In this document: piece by piece, positions 8,818 to 17,618 of the stretch | How the letters are laid out: the number at the start of each line of letters is the position of its first letter | Numbering within the stretch: position 1 is the stretch's first letter | Assembly: GCF_024748615.1 (NCBI RefSeq) | Contig: NZ_CP087168.1 | Location: forward strand, 5,650,884-5,714,883 | Reading direction: 5' to 3' | Source: Pseudomonas sp. B21-048 | GTDB taxonomy: Bacteria > Pseudomonadota > Gammaproteobacteria > Pseudomonadales > Pseudomonadaceae | DNA length: 64,000 bases | Made by a program: the position numbers and the translations under genes | Notes under the pieces: generated by a model | Told to the model about the DNA's origin: nothing | Database searches by the model: none | What the model saw: the letters and a program-made list of their open reading frames with translations, nothing else

Positions 8818-9693
8818 ATGAAACGTTTTCTTAGCATCGCCATGGCGTTGTGCATTGGCCTGACGATGAGCCTCGACGCCAATGCCGCCAAGCGCTTTGG
8901 TGGCGGCAAGAGCTCCGGCGCTGCGCCGACTCACCAGACCAGCCAAATGGCGCCTTCTTCTCCTGCAGGCGGCGCTGCTGCTACTGCGGGCGCGGCCGGT
9001 GCCGCTGGCGCTGCCGCCAAGGCCGGCGGTGCTTCGCGCTGGCTCGGCCCTCTGGCCGGTATCGCTGCCGGTGGCCTGCTGGCCTCCATGTTCATGGGTG
9101 GCGGCTTCCAGGGCATGCAGATCTTCGACATCCTGATCATGGCGGTCATCGCCTTCCTGGTCTTCCGCTTCATCGCCGCCCGTCGTCGCAAGCAGCAGGA
9201 GCACATGGCTCCAGCCGGCGCGCCGATGCAACGTGAAGTGTTCGAACAGAAACCAACAGCCATGGGTTCGATCTTCGGCGGCTCGGCAGCTCCGGTTGCC
9301 GCTCGTCCGGTGATCAACGCGCCAGCCTGGTTCAATGAACACAACTTCATTGAAGCGGCCCGCAACCACTTCCAGTCCCTGCAGCAACACTGGGACGCCA
9401 ACGAAATGGACAAGATCGCCGAGTTCGTGACTCCGCAACTGCTGGAGTTCCTCAAGCGCGAACGTGCCGACCTGGGCGACGGCTTCCAGTCGACCTACAT
9501 CGATAACCTCCAGGTACAACTGGATGGCGTTGACGACCGTGCGGACAAGACTATCGCCACCCTGACCTTCAGCGGCGTGTCGAAGTCCTCGCGTTTCGAC
9601 CAGGGCGAAGTGTTCAGCGAAAGCTGGAACATGGAACGTCCACAGGGCGAAAACCAGCCTTGGCTGGTGGCCGGTATCCGCCAGAACGGCTGA
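8818..9693 (+). CDS. Tim44-like domain protein
   Basis: About 291 residues. A signal peptide (MKRFLSIAMALCIGLTMSL to DANA) is followed by an Ala/Gly-rich low-complexity stretch, two hydrophobic segments (LAGIAAGGLLASMFMGG and IFDILIMAVIAFLVFRFIAA) and then a basic RRRKQQ run. The C-terminal half (about residue 160 onward, NFIEAARNHFQSLQQHWDAN) is a Tim44/MRPL45-type alpha/beta cone domain. Bacterial members are inner-membrane proteins of unclear role. ATG 8818 is preferred over the in-frame ATG at 8803 because it gives a clean signal peptide. A strong terminator follows at 9722, so the gene looks monocistronic. Confidence 0.88.
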   Translation: MKRFLSIAMALCIGLTMSLDANAAKRFGGGKSSGAAPTHQTSQMAPSSPAGGAAATAGAAGAAGAAAKAGGASRWLGPLAGIAAGGLLASMFMGGGFQGMQIFDILIMAVIAFLVFRFIAARRRKQQEHMAPAGAPMQREVFEQKPTAMGSIFGGSAAPVAARPVINAPAWFNEHNFIEAARNHFQSLQQHWDANEMDKIAEFVTPQLLEFLKRERADLGDGFQSTYIDNLQVQLDGVDDRADKTIATLTFSGVSKSSRFDQGEVFSESWNMERPQGENQPWLVAGIRQNG

Positions 9694-9721
9694 TCACTTC
9701 CAGCGGTTCACCTGTTGTAAT

Positions 9722-9748
9722 AAAACCCCGGCCTCGGCCGGGGTTTTC
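9722..9748 (+). terminator. Rho-independent terminator after the Tim44-like gene
   Basis: AAAACCCCGGC, then CTCG, then GCCGGGGTTTT: a perfect GC-rich stem flanked by A and T tracts, 28 bases after the stop codon at 9693. The A/T symmetry means it could work in both directions, but only the + strand gene needs it. Confidence 0.93.
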
Positions 9749-9829
9749 TATTTCGCGGTTGCATCTATAGCGAGCTACTGTATAAACCGCCCCAACTAAA
9801 CCGCGCCATCAAGCAAGAGGATCCCGGAC

Positions 9830-10237
9830 GTGGAAGAAATCATCGAACAACTGCGTGAAGCCAACGAACCGGTACCGGTCCCCTTGGAGTTGCCTGACGA
9901 AGATCAGATTGTGGAAATCGAAGAGCAATTGTTCATCGATATTCCATTCGTATTCAGAGAATTTTTGCTGACCGTCAGCGACGTGGTCTACGGCAGCCTG
10001 GAGCCGGTGACCGTCACCGATCCGCAGTCCCACACCTACCTGCCAGACGTTGCAGCCAACGCTTGGGACGCTGGCGTCGATCGCAGCATGATTCCGATCT
10101 GCCAGGACGGTGACAATTACTACCTAGTCGAAGAAGACGGCACCGTGGTGCTGTGGCTGGCCGAAGAAGAGCTGATCGCCGAAGAAACCTGGGAATCGGT
10201 ATGGCACTGGGCGCGGGACGTCTGGCTGGAAAGCTGA
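9830..10237 (+). CDS. SMI1/KNR4 (SUKH) family protein
   Basis: A 135-residue acidic soluble protein starting at a GTG codon with GAGG 9 bases upstream. The pattern LPDEDQIVEIEEQLFIDIPFVFREFLL followed by DPQSHTYLPDVAANAWD and a Trp-rich end (ETWESVWHWARDVWLES) matches the SUKH fold. The family includes immunity proteins of polymorphic toxins as well as housekeeping members. Here it stands alone among core genes with no toxin gene beside it, so a housekeeping role is more likely. It runs toward the antiporter gene, with 22 bases between the two stops. Confidence 0.82.
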   Translation: MEEIIEQLREANEPVPVPLELPDEDQIVEIEEQLFIDIPFVFREFLLTVSDVVYGSLEPVTVTDPQSHTYLPDVAANAWDAGVDRSMIPICQDGDNYYLVEEDGTVVLWLAEEELIAEETWESVWHWARDVWLES

Positions 10238-10259
10238 TCCGCCCTGATGCATCGCGTGG

Positions 10260-12023
10260 TCAATGCCCGGACGATTCGTTGTGGTTGTCCAGCGTTTCCA
10301 GCAAGGCCACCTGCATCCGCGTATGCACGCGAATGAACCAGCGCCAGAGCAGCGCCGCCACCGCGGCCGCGACTATGACGATCAGCACCAGCAACTTGTT
10401 GGTCGGCAGAATACTGGCCGACAAGGCTGCCAGCAGCAGGAAAATCACTAACAGCGAGAGTATCGGGATCACTTCGGCGATTACCCGACGCACTCGCTGC
10501 GTGTGGCGGCCGGCCATTTCCGGCTTCACACCCATCTCTGCCAGCAGCATCGACAGTGCCTTGAGCTTGCGATAGGCGGCGATCAGGAACGGCAGTGACA
10601 ACAGCAACGCCCCGCCCCAGATCAACGCTTTCTGCCAGCTCGGGTCGCTGATCCAGTCTTGCAGGTAAACGGACATACGCTCGGCGAAGAAGGCACCCGA
10701 TAAAAAGATCGCAATCACCAGCGCCAGATTGACCCCCACCTGCAACAGAATCCGCCGGATCATCGACGCCAACAGTGCGCCCTCACCCTGAGGCTGAATG
10801 CTGCGCAGCCATTCACCATACATCCCCAGCACACGGCCCAGACGCTGCGGCATCACTGCAGCAAGCTTGATCGACAGCGGATCAGCCGCGCGAATCAGAT
10901 ACGGCGTCAACAGCGTGGTGATCACCGAGACGGCCACCGCCACCGGATAGAGAAAGTTGCTGGTGACCTGCAGCGTCATGCCCAATGCCGCGATGATGAA
11001 AGAGAATTCGCCAATCTGTGAAAGCCCCATCCCCACGCGCAGTGAGGTGCGCCCGTCATTGCCGGCGATAAAGGCACCGAGACCGCAGGACAACATCTTA
11101 CCCAGCACCACAGCCACGGTGATCACCGCGATCGGCCAGGCGTATTGCAGCAGGATCATCGGGTCGAGCATCAGGCCGATGGCGACGAAGAAAATCGCAC
11201 TGAACAGGTCGCGAACCGGCTCGATCAACTGCTCGATCTTCAGCAGTTGTCGCGATTCGGCCATGATCGCGCCAATCAGGAACGCGCCGAGGACCATGCT
11301 GTATTCCAGTTTGACCACCAACAGGCAGAAGCCGAAACACAGGCCCAGCACGGTGATCAGCAGCATCTCGTTGCTGTCGAATTTCGCCACGTAGGCCAGC
11401 AGTCGGGGCACCAGCAGAATGCCTATAACCAGTGCGACAATCATGAACAGTGAAAGCTTGCCGACCGTGGAAAACACTTCGCCGGAACTGACGGTGCCGC
11501 TGACCGCGATGCTCGACAGCAAGGCGATGATGCCGATGCCGAGGATGTCTTCGACGATCAGTACGCCGAAGATCAGTTGGGCAAAACGCTCGTTCTTCAT
11601 CTTCAGGTCGTTGAGCGCCTTGACGATGATGGTGGTCGAGGAAATCGCCAGGATCGCGCCGAGGAACAGCGAGTCCATGGTGTTCCAGTCGAACCAGCGA
11701 CCGATTTCATAGCCGATCCAGATCATCAGGACGATTTCCAGGAACGCTGCGATGAACGCCGTGGCGCCAACCTTGAACAGCTTGCGCAGGCTGAATTCCA
11801 GGCCCAGGCAGAACATCAGGAAAATCACCCCGAGTTCGGCGAGGGTTTTGATGGTTGCTTCGTCGTGGATCAGGCTGAACGGCGGCGTATGCGGGCCGAT
11901 AATGAAGCCGGCGACGATATAACCGAGTACCACCGGTTGTTTGAGACGATGAAAGAGCACGGTCACCACACCCGCGATCAACATGATCACTGCCAAATCC
12001 TGAATGAAGCTGATGGCATGCAT
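10260..12023 (-). CDS. CPA2-family monovalent cation/proton antiporter (KefB/YbaL-like)
   Basis: About 587 residues. Twelve or so membrane helices cover roughly residues 5-390, with family hallmarks FCLGLEFSLRKL, GAILAISSTTIIVKAL, GVLIVEDILGIGIIALL and GAFLIGAIMAESR. A further hydrophobic C-terminal region (two pairs of helices) follows and no TrkA-N (RCK) domain is present, unlike KefB/KefC, so glutathione gating is unlikely. It probably exchanges K+ or Na+ for protons. The start at 12023 (MHAISFIQDL) has AAGGAG at proper spacing; the frame open to 12314 overlaps the next gene and is not used. Divergent from the thioesterase gene. Confidence 0.92.
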   Translation of the reverse strand: MHAISFIQDLAVIMLIAGVVTVLFHRLKQPVVLGYIVAGFIIGPHTPPFSLIHDEATIKTLAELGVIFLMFCLGLEFSLRKLFKVGATAFIAAFLEIVLMIWIGYEIGRWFDWNTMDSLFLGAILAISSTTIIVKALNDLKMKNERFAQLIFGVLIVEDILGIGIIALLSSIAVSGTVSSGEVFSTVGKLSLFMIVALVIGILLVPRLLAYVAKFDSNEMLLITVLGLCFGFCLLVVKLEYSMVLGAFLIGAIMAESRQLLKIEQLIEPVRDLFSAIFFVAIGLMLDPMILLQYAWPIAVITVAVVLGKMLSCGLGAFIAGNDGRTSLRVGMGLSQIGEFSFIIAALGMTLQVTSNFLYPVAVAVSVITTLLTPYLIRAADPLSIKLAAVMPQRLGRVLGMYGEWLRSIQPQGEGALLASMIRRILLQVGVNLALVIAIFLSGAFFAERMSVYLQDWISDPSWQKALIWGGALLLSLPFLIAAYRKLKALSMLLAEMGVKPEMAGRHTQRVRRVIAEVIPILSLLVIFLLLAALSASILPTNKLLVLIVIVAAAVAALLWRWFIRVHTRMQVALLETLDNHNESSGH

Positions 12024-12219
12024 GGCGTGTGGCTCCTTGGGGTGGGCTTTTGAAGGGTAACATCGCGACTTCCGGCGGAAAGAGGGTGCAATATATGGAA
12101 ACAGATAGATTCGGCGTGACGGCGGCCCCCCGCCCGGCGTCCCGATAACTGTTGGTTTGAAAAACCAAGCGCCCGCAGAGGTGTAACCCCGAATCCTGCC
12201 TTGAACCCGTGAGTACGTT

Positions 12220-12702
12220 ATGGAACCCGGAAACGCCCAGCTGTCGATGACGGTATTGATGACCCCCGACATGGCCAATTTCTCTGGCAATGTCCACGGC
12301 GGCACCCTGCTCAAATACCTCGATGAAGTGGCCTACGCCTGCGCCAGCCGCTATGCCGGCCGCTATGTGGTAACCCTGTCGGTGGATCAGGTGATCTTCC
12401 GCGAGCCGATTCACGTCGGTGAACTGGTGACCTTTCTGGCCTCGGTCAACTACACCGGCAACACCTCGATGGAGGTGGGCATCAAGGTCGTGACCGAGAA
12501 CATCCGCGAGCGCTCGGTGCGCCACACCAACAGCTGCTTCTTCACCATGGTCGCGGTGGATGACCAGCGCAAACCGGCCGCAGTCCCGCCGCTGCAGCCG
12601 CAGAACAGTGAAGACAAGCGTCGGTACATGCAGGCCCAGCAGCGTCGGCAGATTCGTCAGGAACTGGAAAAACGTTATCAGGACATCAAGGGCGACGCCT
12701 GA
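12220..12702 (+). CDS. Acyl-CoA thioesterase, YciA-like hotdog fold
   Basis: A 160-residue single hotdog-fold protein. The signature MANFSGNVHGGTLLKYLDEVAYACASRY contains the catalytic Asn/His-Gly-Gly/Asp arrangement of the YciA/BACH acyl-CoA hydrolases, followed by VTLSVDQVIFREPIHVGELV. It hydrolyses acyl-CoA to fatty acid and CoA in the cytosol; the chain-length preference cannot be read from sequence. The C-terminal tail (about 120-160) is charged and helical. A REPIN follows directly after the stop. Confidence 0.92.
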   Translation: MEPGNAQLSMTVLMTPDMANFSGNVHGGTLLKYLDEVAYACASRYAGRYVVTLSVDQVIFREPIHVGELVTFLASVNYTGNTSMEVGIKVVTENIRERSVRHTNSCFFTMVAVDDQRKPAAVPPLQPQNSEDKRRYMQAQQRRQIRQELEKRYQDIKGDA

Positions 12703-12734
12703 GCAGACAGTTATCCAGCGCTCTTCAGATCGCT

Positions 12735-12798
12735 ATCGCGAGCAGGCTCGCTCCCACAGGTACAGCGATAACCTTGTGGGAGCGAGCCTGCTCGCGAT
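12735..12798. repeat. REPIN between the thioesterase gene and pdxY
   Basis: Arms ATCGCGAGCAGGCTCGCTCC (plus CAC) at 12735-12757 and its reverse complement at 12776-12798, 18 bases apart. The arms are identical to those at 8530-8615 but in the opposite order and with a shorter spacer. It lies between two convergent stop codons. Confidence 0.92.
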
Positions 12799-12814
12799 TG
12801 GGACAACCACCCGA

Positions 12815-13687
12815 TTACAGGCTGATCGCTGTCGCCTCGAACCGCACCCGCGGATGAGCGATCCGGTCCTGCGCCCGCACCAGTTCCAGCTCATAGCTGG
12901 CGCAGGCCTGGGTTTCCAGCATCACTTCATGCACTGCCGCCGCGGTGAATTCGAAGGCGCTCACCAGATTGTCACCCTGCAGCACACGCGCCAGGAACAT
13001 CCCGGCGGTCAGATCGCCAACGCCCACCGGCTGACGCGGAAACGCCAACAGCGGCCGACGCAGGTGCCAGCTGCCTTCAGCGGTCACCAGCAACATCTCG
13101 AAGCCCTCCGCCGGTTTGCCGGGATAGTCCAGGTGCTTGACCAGCACCGCCTTCGGACCGCGCGCCAACAGCGCCCGCGCCATGGCCAGGCAATCGAACA
13201 ATGACTGCGCCTTGCGCCCCGAGAAGCTGTTCAGCTCCAACTGGTTCGGGCACATGAAGTCGGCCATTGCCGCCGCCTCTTCCAGCAGAAAATCGCTGAC
13301 CTCGGCTGGAACGGTACAGCCCTTCTCCGGATGGCCCATCACCGGGTCGCAGAGGTATAGCGCTTTGGGATTGATCGATTTGATTCGTTCCACGCCCGCG
13401 AGAATCGCCCGGCCCTGGGCCGCGCTACCGAGGTAGCCGGACAACACAGCATCGCAATTGCCCAGCTCGCCGATCGCCGCGATGCCTTCCACCAGTTCCG
13501 GAATCTGATGCGGGGCCAGTACTTCACCGGCCCACTGGCCATATTGCGTGTGATTGGAGAACTGCACGGTATTGAGCGGCCACACGTTCACACCGATCCG
13601 CTGCATCGGGAAAACCGCGGCGCTGTTGCCTGCGTGGCCGAACACCACGTGGGACTGGATGGCGAGCACATGGGGCGTACGTTTCAT
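12815..13687 (-). CDS. pdxY: Pyridoxal kinase PdxY
   Basis: A 290-residue ribokinase-fold kinase that phosphorylates pyridoxal to PLP in the B6 salvage pathway. It begins [21 protein letters not shown], with the family motif [21 protein letters not shown] near the N-terminus, SGYLGS around residue 88, [11 protein letters not shown] around 135 and a [17 protein letters not shown] anion-hole/catalytic motif near the C-terminus (GxGD with the catalytic Asp). Length matches the PdxY/PdxK family. Monocistronic, divergent from the DUF3301 gene. Confidence 0.96.
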   Translation of the reverse strand: MKRTPHVLAIQSHVVFGHAGNSAAVFPMQRIGVNVWPLNTVQFSNHTQYGQWAGEVLAPHQIPELVEGIAAIGELGNCDAVLSGYLGSAAQGRAILAGVERIKSINPKALYLCDPVMGHPEKGCTVPAEVSDFLLEEAAAMADFMCPNQLELNSFSGRKAQSLFDCLAMARALLARGPKAVLVKHLDYPGKPAEGFEMLLVTAEGSWHLRRPLLAFPRQPVGVGDLTAGMFLARVLQGDNLVSAFEFTAAAVHEVMLETQACASYELELVRAQDRIAHPRVRFEATAISL

Positions 13688-13807
13688 GCGGTGAGTTTTC
13701 CGTCAAACGATTGAAATTCGAGCCGCGCAGTATGCGACTAAACGCAGCCTGTACGACAGACCGGCGACGCAGTTAAGCTGGCACTATCTTGTTGGAGCAC
13801 CCTGTTG

Positions 13808-14221
13808 ATGCTGACCCTCGGAAATATCTTAGTGCTGATGCTGCTCGCCACCGGTGGCGCGTGGCTGTGGCACAACCACGGCTTGCGCGAACGCGCGCTG
13901 GAGCGGGTCATACAGCATTGCGCCAAGCTGCGGATCGAGCTGCTGGACGGCAACGTAGCCTTGAAGAAGATCGCTTTCATTAAAGACGCCAATGGCCGTC
14001 GGCGCCTGGCCCGTGTGTATAACTTCGAATTCACCGTGACCGGCGAAACCCGCCACACCGGCACCATCACCCAATTCGGCGCCCATAGCGCGCAGATCGA
14101 GCTCGCGCCTTACCCGATGCCGTTCGATGACACACCGCCGGTGGTCGACATCACGAAGCCCAGAGCTGAGGTGATTGAACTGAGTCAGTGGCGGCAAGAA
14201 CACACGAAGTGGCGTCCTTGA
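13808..14221 (+). CDS. DUF3301 single-pass membrane protein
   Basis: A protein of 137 residues. An N-terminal membrane anchor (LGNILVLMLLATGGAWLW) is followed by a conserved soluble part with RERALERVIQHCAK, QLLDG-like LLDGNVALKKI, RVYNFEFTVTG and the ending ELSQWRQEHTKW. This is the DUF3301 family of gamma-proteobacteria, function unknown. ATG 13808 directly follows an in-frame TTG at 13805; GGAG at about 13794 supports either. A REPIN lies downstream. Confidence 0.88.
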   Translation: MLTLGNILVLMLLATGGAWLWHNHGLRERALERVIQHCAKLRIELLDGNVALKKIAFIKDANGRRRLARVYNFEFTVTGETRHTGTITQFGAHSAQIELAPYPMPFDDTPPVVDITKPRAEVIELSQWRQEHTKWRP

Positions 14222-14246
14222 AGGTAGTTGTTGTCGGTTAAATCCA

Positions 14247-14340
14247 TTCGCGAGCAAGCCCGCTCCCACATTTGATCTGTTGTGCTGCACAACTTGTATG
14301 CACACCACAGCCCCCCTGTGAGAGCGGGCTTGCTCGCGAA
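14247..14340. repeat. REPIN, diverged variant
   Basis: Arms TTCGCGAGCAAGCCCGCTCC (plus CAC) at 14247-14269 and the near-perfect inverse GTGAGAGCGGGCTTGCTCGC (plus GAA) at 14318-14340. This is the 'AAGCCCGCT' subtype, differing from the 'AGGCTCGCT' subtype at 8530 and 12735. The loop holds a second small palindrome (TTGTGCTGCACAA). Confidence 0.9.
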
Positions 14341-14371
14341 GAGGCCTTCACAGACTGTGCAAAAAAATCAG

Positions 14372-15343
14372 CTAGTTCGCTTGAACCCTGCATCCCGCCA
14401 GACCTTCCTGCAGCACTTCAACAACCTGCGCCTCACTGAAAATCAGCTCGATACGCGAATCCCGACGCCATTCGCTGGGCTGCCAATCCAGTAACGAGTT
14501 ATCCAGCGCATTCGCCGACACCCAACCCTCGACACTGTGGATAACCAACTTCGCCCGCCGCCATTCAAGGCGCTCAAGCCACTTCCCGATCAATACGGCA
14601 TCGAATATCTGACTCGGATGCCACCGCCATCCAACGCTCCAGCCACCCTCCTGTGCCTGACTCAAGCAAATCGGCAACGTGGGGTCAGTCCAGATGGCCG
14701 GCATCTGCGCCAATCCCTTGGGCACGACAAAGTTATCCACACCCGCGACAGCCTGAGCCCCGAGCCCCGGTAACTCGCTCAACGGCAAGACGGCTTGCTG
14801 CGTCCAGTACAAAGGACGCATCGGCAACTGTGTGGCGATTCGCTGGCGATCACTGTCGTCGAGGCCTTCTGCCTTGTTCAGCAACAGCAACCCGGCACTG
14901 CTTAAGGCTTGCTGTTGCGCCTCAGGCAGCGGTTTTCCGGCCGCGAGCGCCTGAGCATCCAGCACCAGCACACACGGCTGCACCGCCAGGACGCCTTGCC
15001 ACGGCGCCTCACTCAATTGCCTGAGCAACTGCGCCGGATGTCCCAGCCCGGAGGGTTCGATGAACAGTCGATCCGGTCGTGCCTTGCGCAGCAACCGCCC
15101 GAGGCCGATCTGAAACGGTGCACCATTGACGCAACACAAACAGCCCCCGGCCACTTCCCCCAGTGCGATACCATCGGCATCCTGGGTCAACAGAGCGGCA
15201 TCCAGACCGATCTGGCCGAACTCGTTGATCAACACCGCCCAGCGCTCACCCACGGGCCGTTGCGCCAGCAGGTGCTTGATCAGGCTGGTCTTGCCGGCAC
15301 CCAGCGGGCCGGCAATGACGTGGGTGGGAATGTTCTGCAACAT
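14372..15343 (-). CDS. COG0523/CobW-family G3E GTPase
   Basis: A 323-residue P-loop GTPase with Walker A GPLGAGKTSL (about residue 12), the metal-binding motif GGCLCC (CxCC, about 65), a Walker B-like LFIEPSGLGHP, the guanine-specifying NKAE and a C-terminal CobW_C domain (about 225-310). Members insert or traffic metals, often zinc. It resembles the CobW protein I recall as PA5532 in the P. aeruginosa Zur cluster, but no Zur box precedes it here. Its start lies only 27 bases from the divergent gene at 15371, so its promoter must overlap that gene. Confidence 0.93.
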   Translation of the reverse strand: MLQNIPTHVIAGPLGAGKTSLIKHLLAQRPVGERWAVLINEFGQIGLDAALLTQDADGIALGEVAGGCLCCVNGAPFQIGLGRLLRKARPDRLFIEPSGLGHPAQLLRQLSEAPWQGVLAVQPCVLVLDAQALAAGKPLPEAQQQALSSAGLLLLNKAEGLDDSDRQRIATQLPMRPLYWTQQAVLPLSELPGLGAQAVAGVDNFVVPKGLAQMPAIWTDPTLPICLSQAQEGGWSVGWRWHPSQIFDAVLIGKWLERLEWRRAKLVIHSVEGWVSANALDNSLLDWQPSEWRRDSRIELIFSEAQVVEVLQEGLAGCRVQAN

Positions 15344-15370
15344 GGTCGAGGTTTTCTGAGGAGGTAAAGA

Positions 15371-15727
15371 ATGCGGTTGATGGGATGGTCGTTGCTACTG
15401 GCGCTCACATCGGGCGAAGCGCTGGCTCAGGCCTGCGTGGTGCACAGCACGGCTGAGCGGCTCGACGTGAAGGTCTGCCAGCAAAACCGCAGTATCCCGG
15501 AAAAACTGTTCGCCGACGGATTCTGCCAGCCGAATCTGCCCGGGCAGAAAGTCGAGGTGCAGTACGTCGACCAATGCCCTACCGGCGCGTTCGGGGTGTG
15601 CAGCAATGCTCAAGTCGCCAATATGCCTTACCGGCAGGATATTCACTATTACGGCGTGGCCACCGATGCGGTGTATTTGAAGCCATTTTGCGAAGCCCAG
15701 AGCCAGGGAACCTGGCTCAAGCCTTGA
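15371..15727 (+). CDS. Small secreted cysteine-rich hypothetical protein
   Basis: A 118-residue protein with a short signal peptide (MRLMGWSLLLALTSGEALAQ). The mature part has six cysteines (ACVV, VCQQ, FCQP, QCPT, VCSN, FCEA), suggesting up to three disulfides in the periplasm. I recognise no domain. GAGGAG lies 6-11 bases before the ATG. It sits between two COG0523 GTPase genes in the zinc cluster, similar to the PA5533 position as I recall it, so a zinc-starvation role is possible but unproven. It converges on the DUF1826 gene (4 bases between stops). Confidence 0.78.
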   Translation: MRLMGWSLLLALTSGEALAQACVVHSTAERLDVKVCQQNRSIPEKLFADGFCQPNLPGQKVEVQYVDQCPTGAFGVCSNAQVANMPYRQDIHYYGVATDAVYLKPFCEAQSQGTWLKP

Positions 15728-15731
15728 GCCG

Positions 15732-16385
15732 CTAACTCAGCCAGTCCAGGGTCAGAATCAAACGACGCTCGCCCGGCGCCGGCTGCGGCGAGCGGTGGAT
15801 CAAACCGAAGCCTTCGTTGCCGTGCCACTTCTCCCCTTTAAGCAACGCCACTTCGCCGCTGGTGATTTGTTGAATCAGCGAACCGTCCTGTGGTTCCGCC
15901 TCAGGTTTGCCTAATTGCCGGCGATCCATCGCCCCTTCTTTCAGCCATTGGCTGCCAATACCTGCGTAGGTGGTGATCAACCGCACCGGCACATGATCGA
16001 CGTGGAAACGCGGGCACATGGCTTTGTCCAGAACCCGCAGACGCAGGCCGATACGCTGGGCGCCCAACAGGCAGGCGAAGGCGCTGACCAGCCAGGAAAC
16101 ATCGGCGATAAAGCCTTCGTAGCCTTCAAGGTCGCTGAAGCCTGAGGCTAAACCGTGGAGATTGGGTTCGGCGTCATCGCCGGGCATTTCCAGGGACAGC
16201 GCCTCGGCCAACGGCTCGTTCAGGGACAACAACAAACGACCGAAATCGGCAATGTGCGCTGGGAGTTGGCGCTGCCAGAGGGCCAGGTTCACGCCGTCGT
16301 CCAGAATTCCGGTCAGCGCTTTTGGCGTATCACCTTGAACCTGGCGAATGGCCGGTCGCAGCTTCAGACTGGGCGCCAACATCAT
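15732..16385 (-). CDS. DUF1826 protein of the Zur operon
   Basis: A 217-residue cytosolic protein. ATG at 16385 overlaps the zigA stop (ATGA), so translation is probably coupled; GAGG lies just upstream. Visible motifs are [19 protein letters not shown], an H-x-D-H in the middle, and [21 protein letters not shown] at the C-terminus. An HxD followed by a distal H and R is the residue pattern of cupin-like Fe(II)/2-oxoglutarate oxygenases or of a metal site; that reading is mine. Third and last gene of dksA2-zigA-DUF1826; the family travels with COG0523 GTPases, implying a role in metal allocation. Confidence 0.9.
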   Translation of the reverse strand: MMLAPSLKLRPAIRQVQGDTPKALTGILDDGVNLALWQRQLPAHIADFGRLLLSLNEPLAEALSLEMPGDDAEPNLHGLASGFSDLEGYEGFIADVSWLVSAFACLLGAQRIGLRLRVLDKAMCPRFHVDHVPVRLITTYAGIGSQWLKEGAMDRRQLGKPEAEPQDGSLIQQITSGEVALLKGEKWHGNEGFGLIHRSPQPAPGERRLILTLDWLS

Positions 16386-17590
16386 GCAGCCGCCTCTTCG
16401 TGCCAAGGACCAAACGGATCAGGCAGTAACTGCCAGCCCTCGACACCCAAGGCCATCTCAGCATCCGTAAGCAGGCAGCTATCGAGTTCGACGGTGAGTT
16501 GCGCGAAATCGATGTTCTGGCCGATAAACACCAGCTCCTGACGGCAATCACCGGTGGCGGCCGTCCAGTTTTCCATGATCCCGGCAGTGCTTTCTTCATC
16601 TTGCGGCCACTGGTTTTTCGGCACGAAACGCCACCAGCGTCCGGCAAAACCGTGACGCATCAAGCCGCCAGCCTGGGACCAGCTACCAGCATCCCTGTGT
16701 TTGCTGGCCAACCAGAAAAAGCCTTTGGAACGCAGCAATTTGCCATTCACCCACGGACGGTCGATGAAGCTGAAGAAGCGCTGTGGATGAAACGGTCGCC
16801 GCGCCCGATAAGCCGTGGAGGCGATACCATATTCCTCGGTTTCCGGCACGTGTTCACCGCGCAATTCCTGCAACCATCCCGGCGCCTGAGCGGCTTTTTC
16901 GAAGTCGAAGCGCCCGGTGTTGAGGATTTTCTTGAGCGGCACTTCGCCCATGACCATCGGAATGATTTCGGCCTGGGAATTTAGCCGCTCGAGGATCGCG
17001 ATCAACTCCTGGCGCTCACTACTGCTGATCAAATCGATCTTGCTGATCAGGATCACGTCGGCGAATTCGATCTGCTCGATCAACAGGTCGGTGATCGAGC
17101 GTTCATCCTCCTCTCCCAGGGTTTCGCCACGGGTAGCGAGGCATTCGGCGGCCTGATAGTCGAGCAGGAAGTTCATGCCGTCGACCACGGTGACCATGGT
17201 GTCGAGCCGTGCAATGTCGGCCAGACTCTGCCCTTCTTCATCGCGAAACGTGAAGGTTTCCGCCACGGGTAGCGGCTCGGAAATCCCTGTGGACTCGATC
17301 AGCAGGTAATCGAAACGACCGTCCTTGGCGAGTTTGCTGACTTCTTCGAGCAGGTCTTCGCGCAAGGTGCAGCAGATGCAGCCGTTACTCATTTCCACGA
17401 GTTTTTCTTCGGCACGGTTCAAGCTCACATCGCGTTGAACTTCACTGCCATCAATGTTGATCTCACTCATGTCATTGACGATTACCGCGACCCGCAAATT
17501 ATCGCGATTACGTAGTACGTAATTAAGAAGTGTACTTTTTCCGGCGCCGAGAAAGCCCGACAGGACGGTCACGGGGAGACGATTGGGCAT
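16382..17590 (-). CDS. zigA: Zinc-starvation COG0523 GTPase, ZigA-type metallochaperone
   Basis: A 402-residue G3E GTPase: Walker [17 protein letters not shown] (about residue 9), [10 protein letters not shown] switch, metal motif [10 protein letters not shown] (CxCC, about 66-69), [13 protein letters not shown], the SKIDL guanine motif and a large CobW_C domain from about 285 ([11 protein letters not shown]). Members load zinc into client enzymes during zinc shortage. The start at 17590 ([12 protein letters not shown]) has GAGGAA at good distance; the open frame running to 17974 overlaps dksA2 and is discarded. Second gene of the operon, 28 bases after dksA2, and controlled by the Zur box at 18056. 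Confidence 0.94.
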   Translation of the reverse strand: MPNRLPVTVLSGFLGAGKSTLLNYVLRNRDNLRVAVIVNDMSEINIDGSEVQRDVSLNRAEEKLVEMSNGCICCTLREDLLEEVSKLAKDGRFDYLLIESTGISEPLPVAETFTFRDEEGQSLADIARLDTMVTVVDGMNFLLDYQAAECLATRGETLGEEDERSITDLLIEQIEFADVILISKIDLISSSERQELIAILERLNSQAEIIPMVMGEVPLKKILNTGRFDFEKAAQAPGWLQELRGEHVPETEEYGIASTAYRARRPFHPQRFFSFIDRPWVNGKLLRSKGFFWLASKHRDAGSWSQAGGLMRHGFAGRWWRFVPKNQWPQDEESTAGIMENWTAATGDCRQELVFIGQNIDFAQLTVELDSCLLTDAEMALGVEGWQLLPDPFGPWHEEAAA

Positions 17591-17618
17591 CAGGTATTCC
17601 TCATCAGGATGTGGCCGG

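Noticed and set aside
12024..12314. N-terminal extension of the antiporter to 12314
   Set aside because: It overlaps the thioesterase start; MHAISFIQDL at 12023 has a clear RBS and begins the first helix.
8530..14340. CRISPR array candidate from repeated 23-base sequences
   Set aside because: The copies are inverted pairs kilobases apart, not direct repeats with regular spacers; they are REPINs.
15344..15370. Zur box for the COG0523 gene ending at 14372
   Set aside because: The 27-base divergent gap has no GTTATA/TATAAC-type palindrome.
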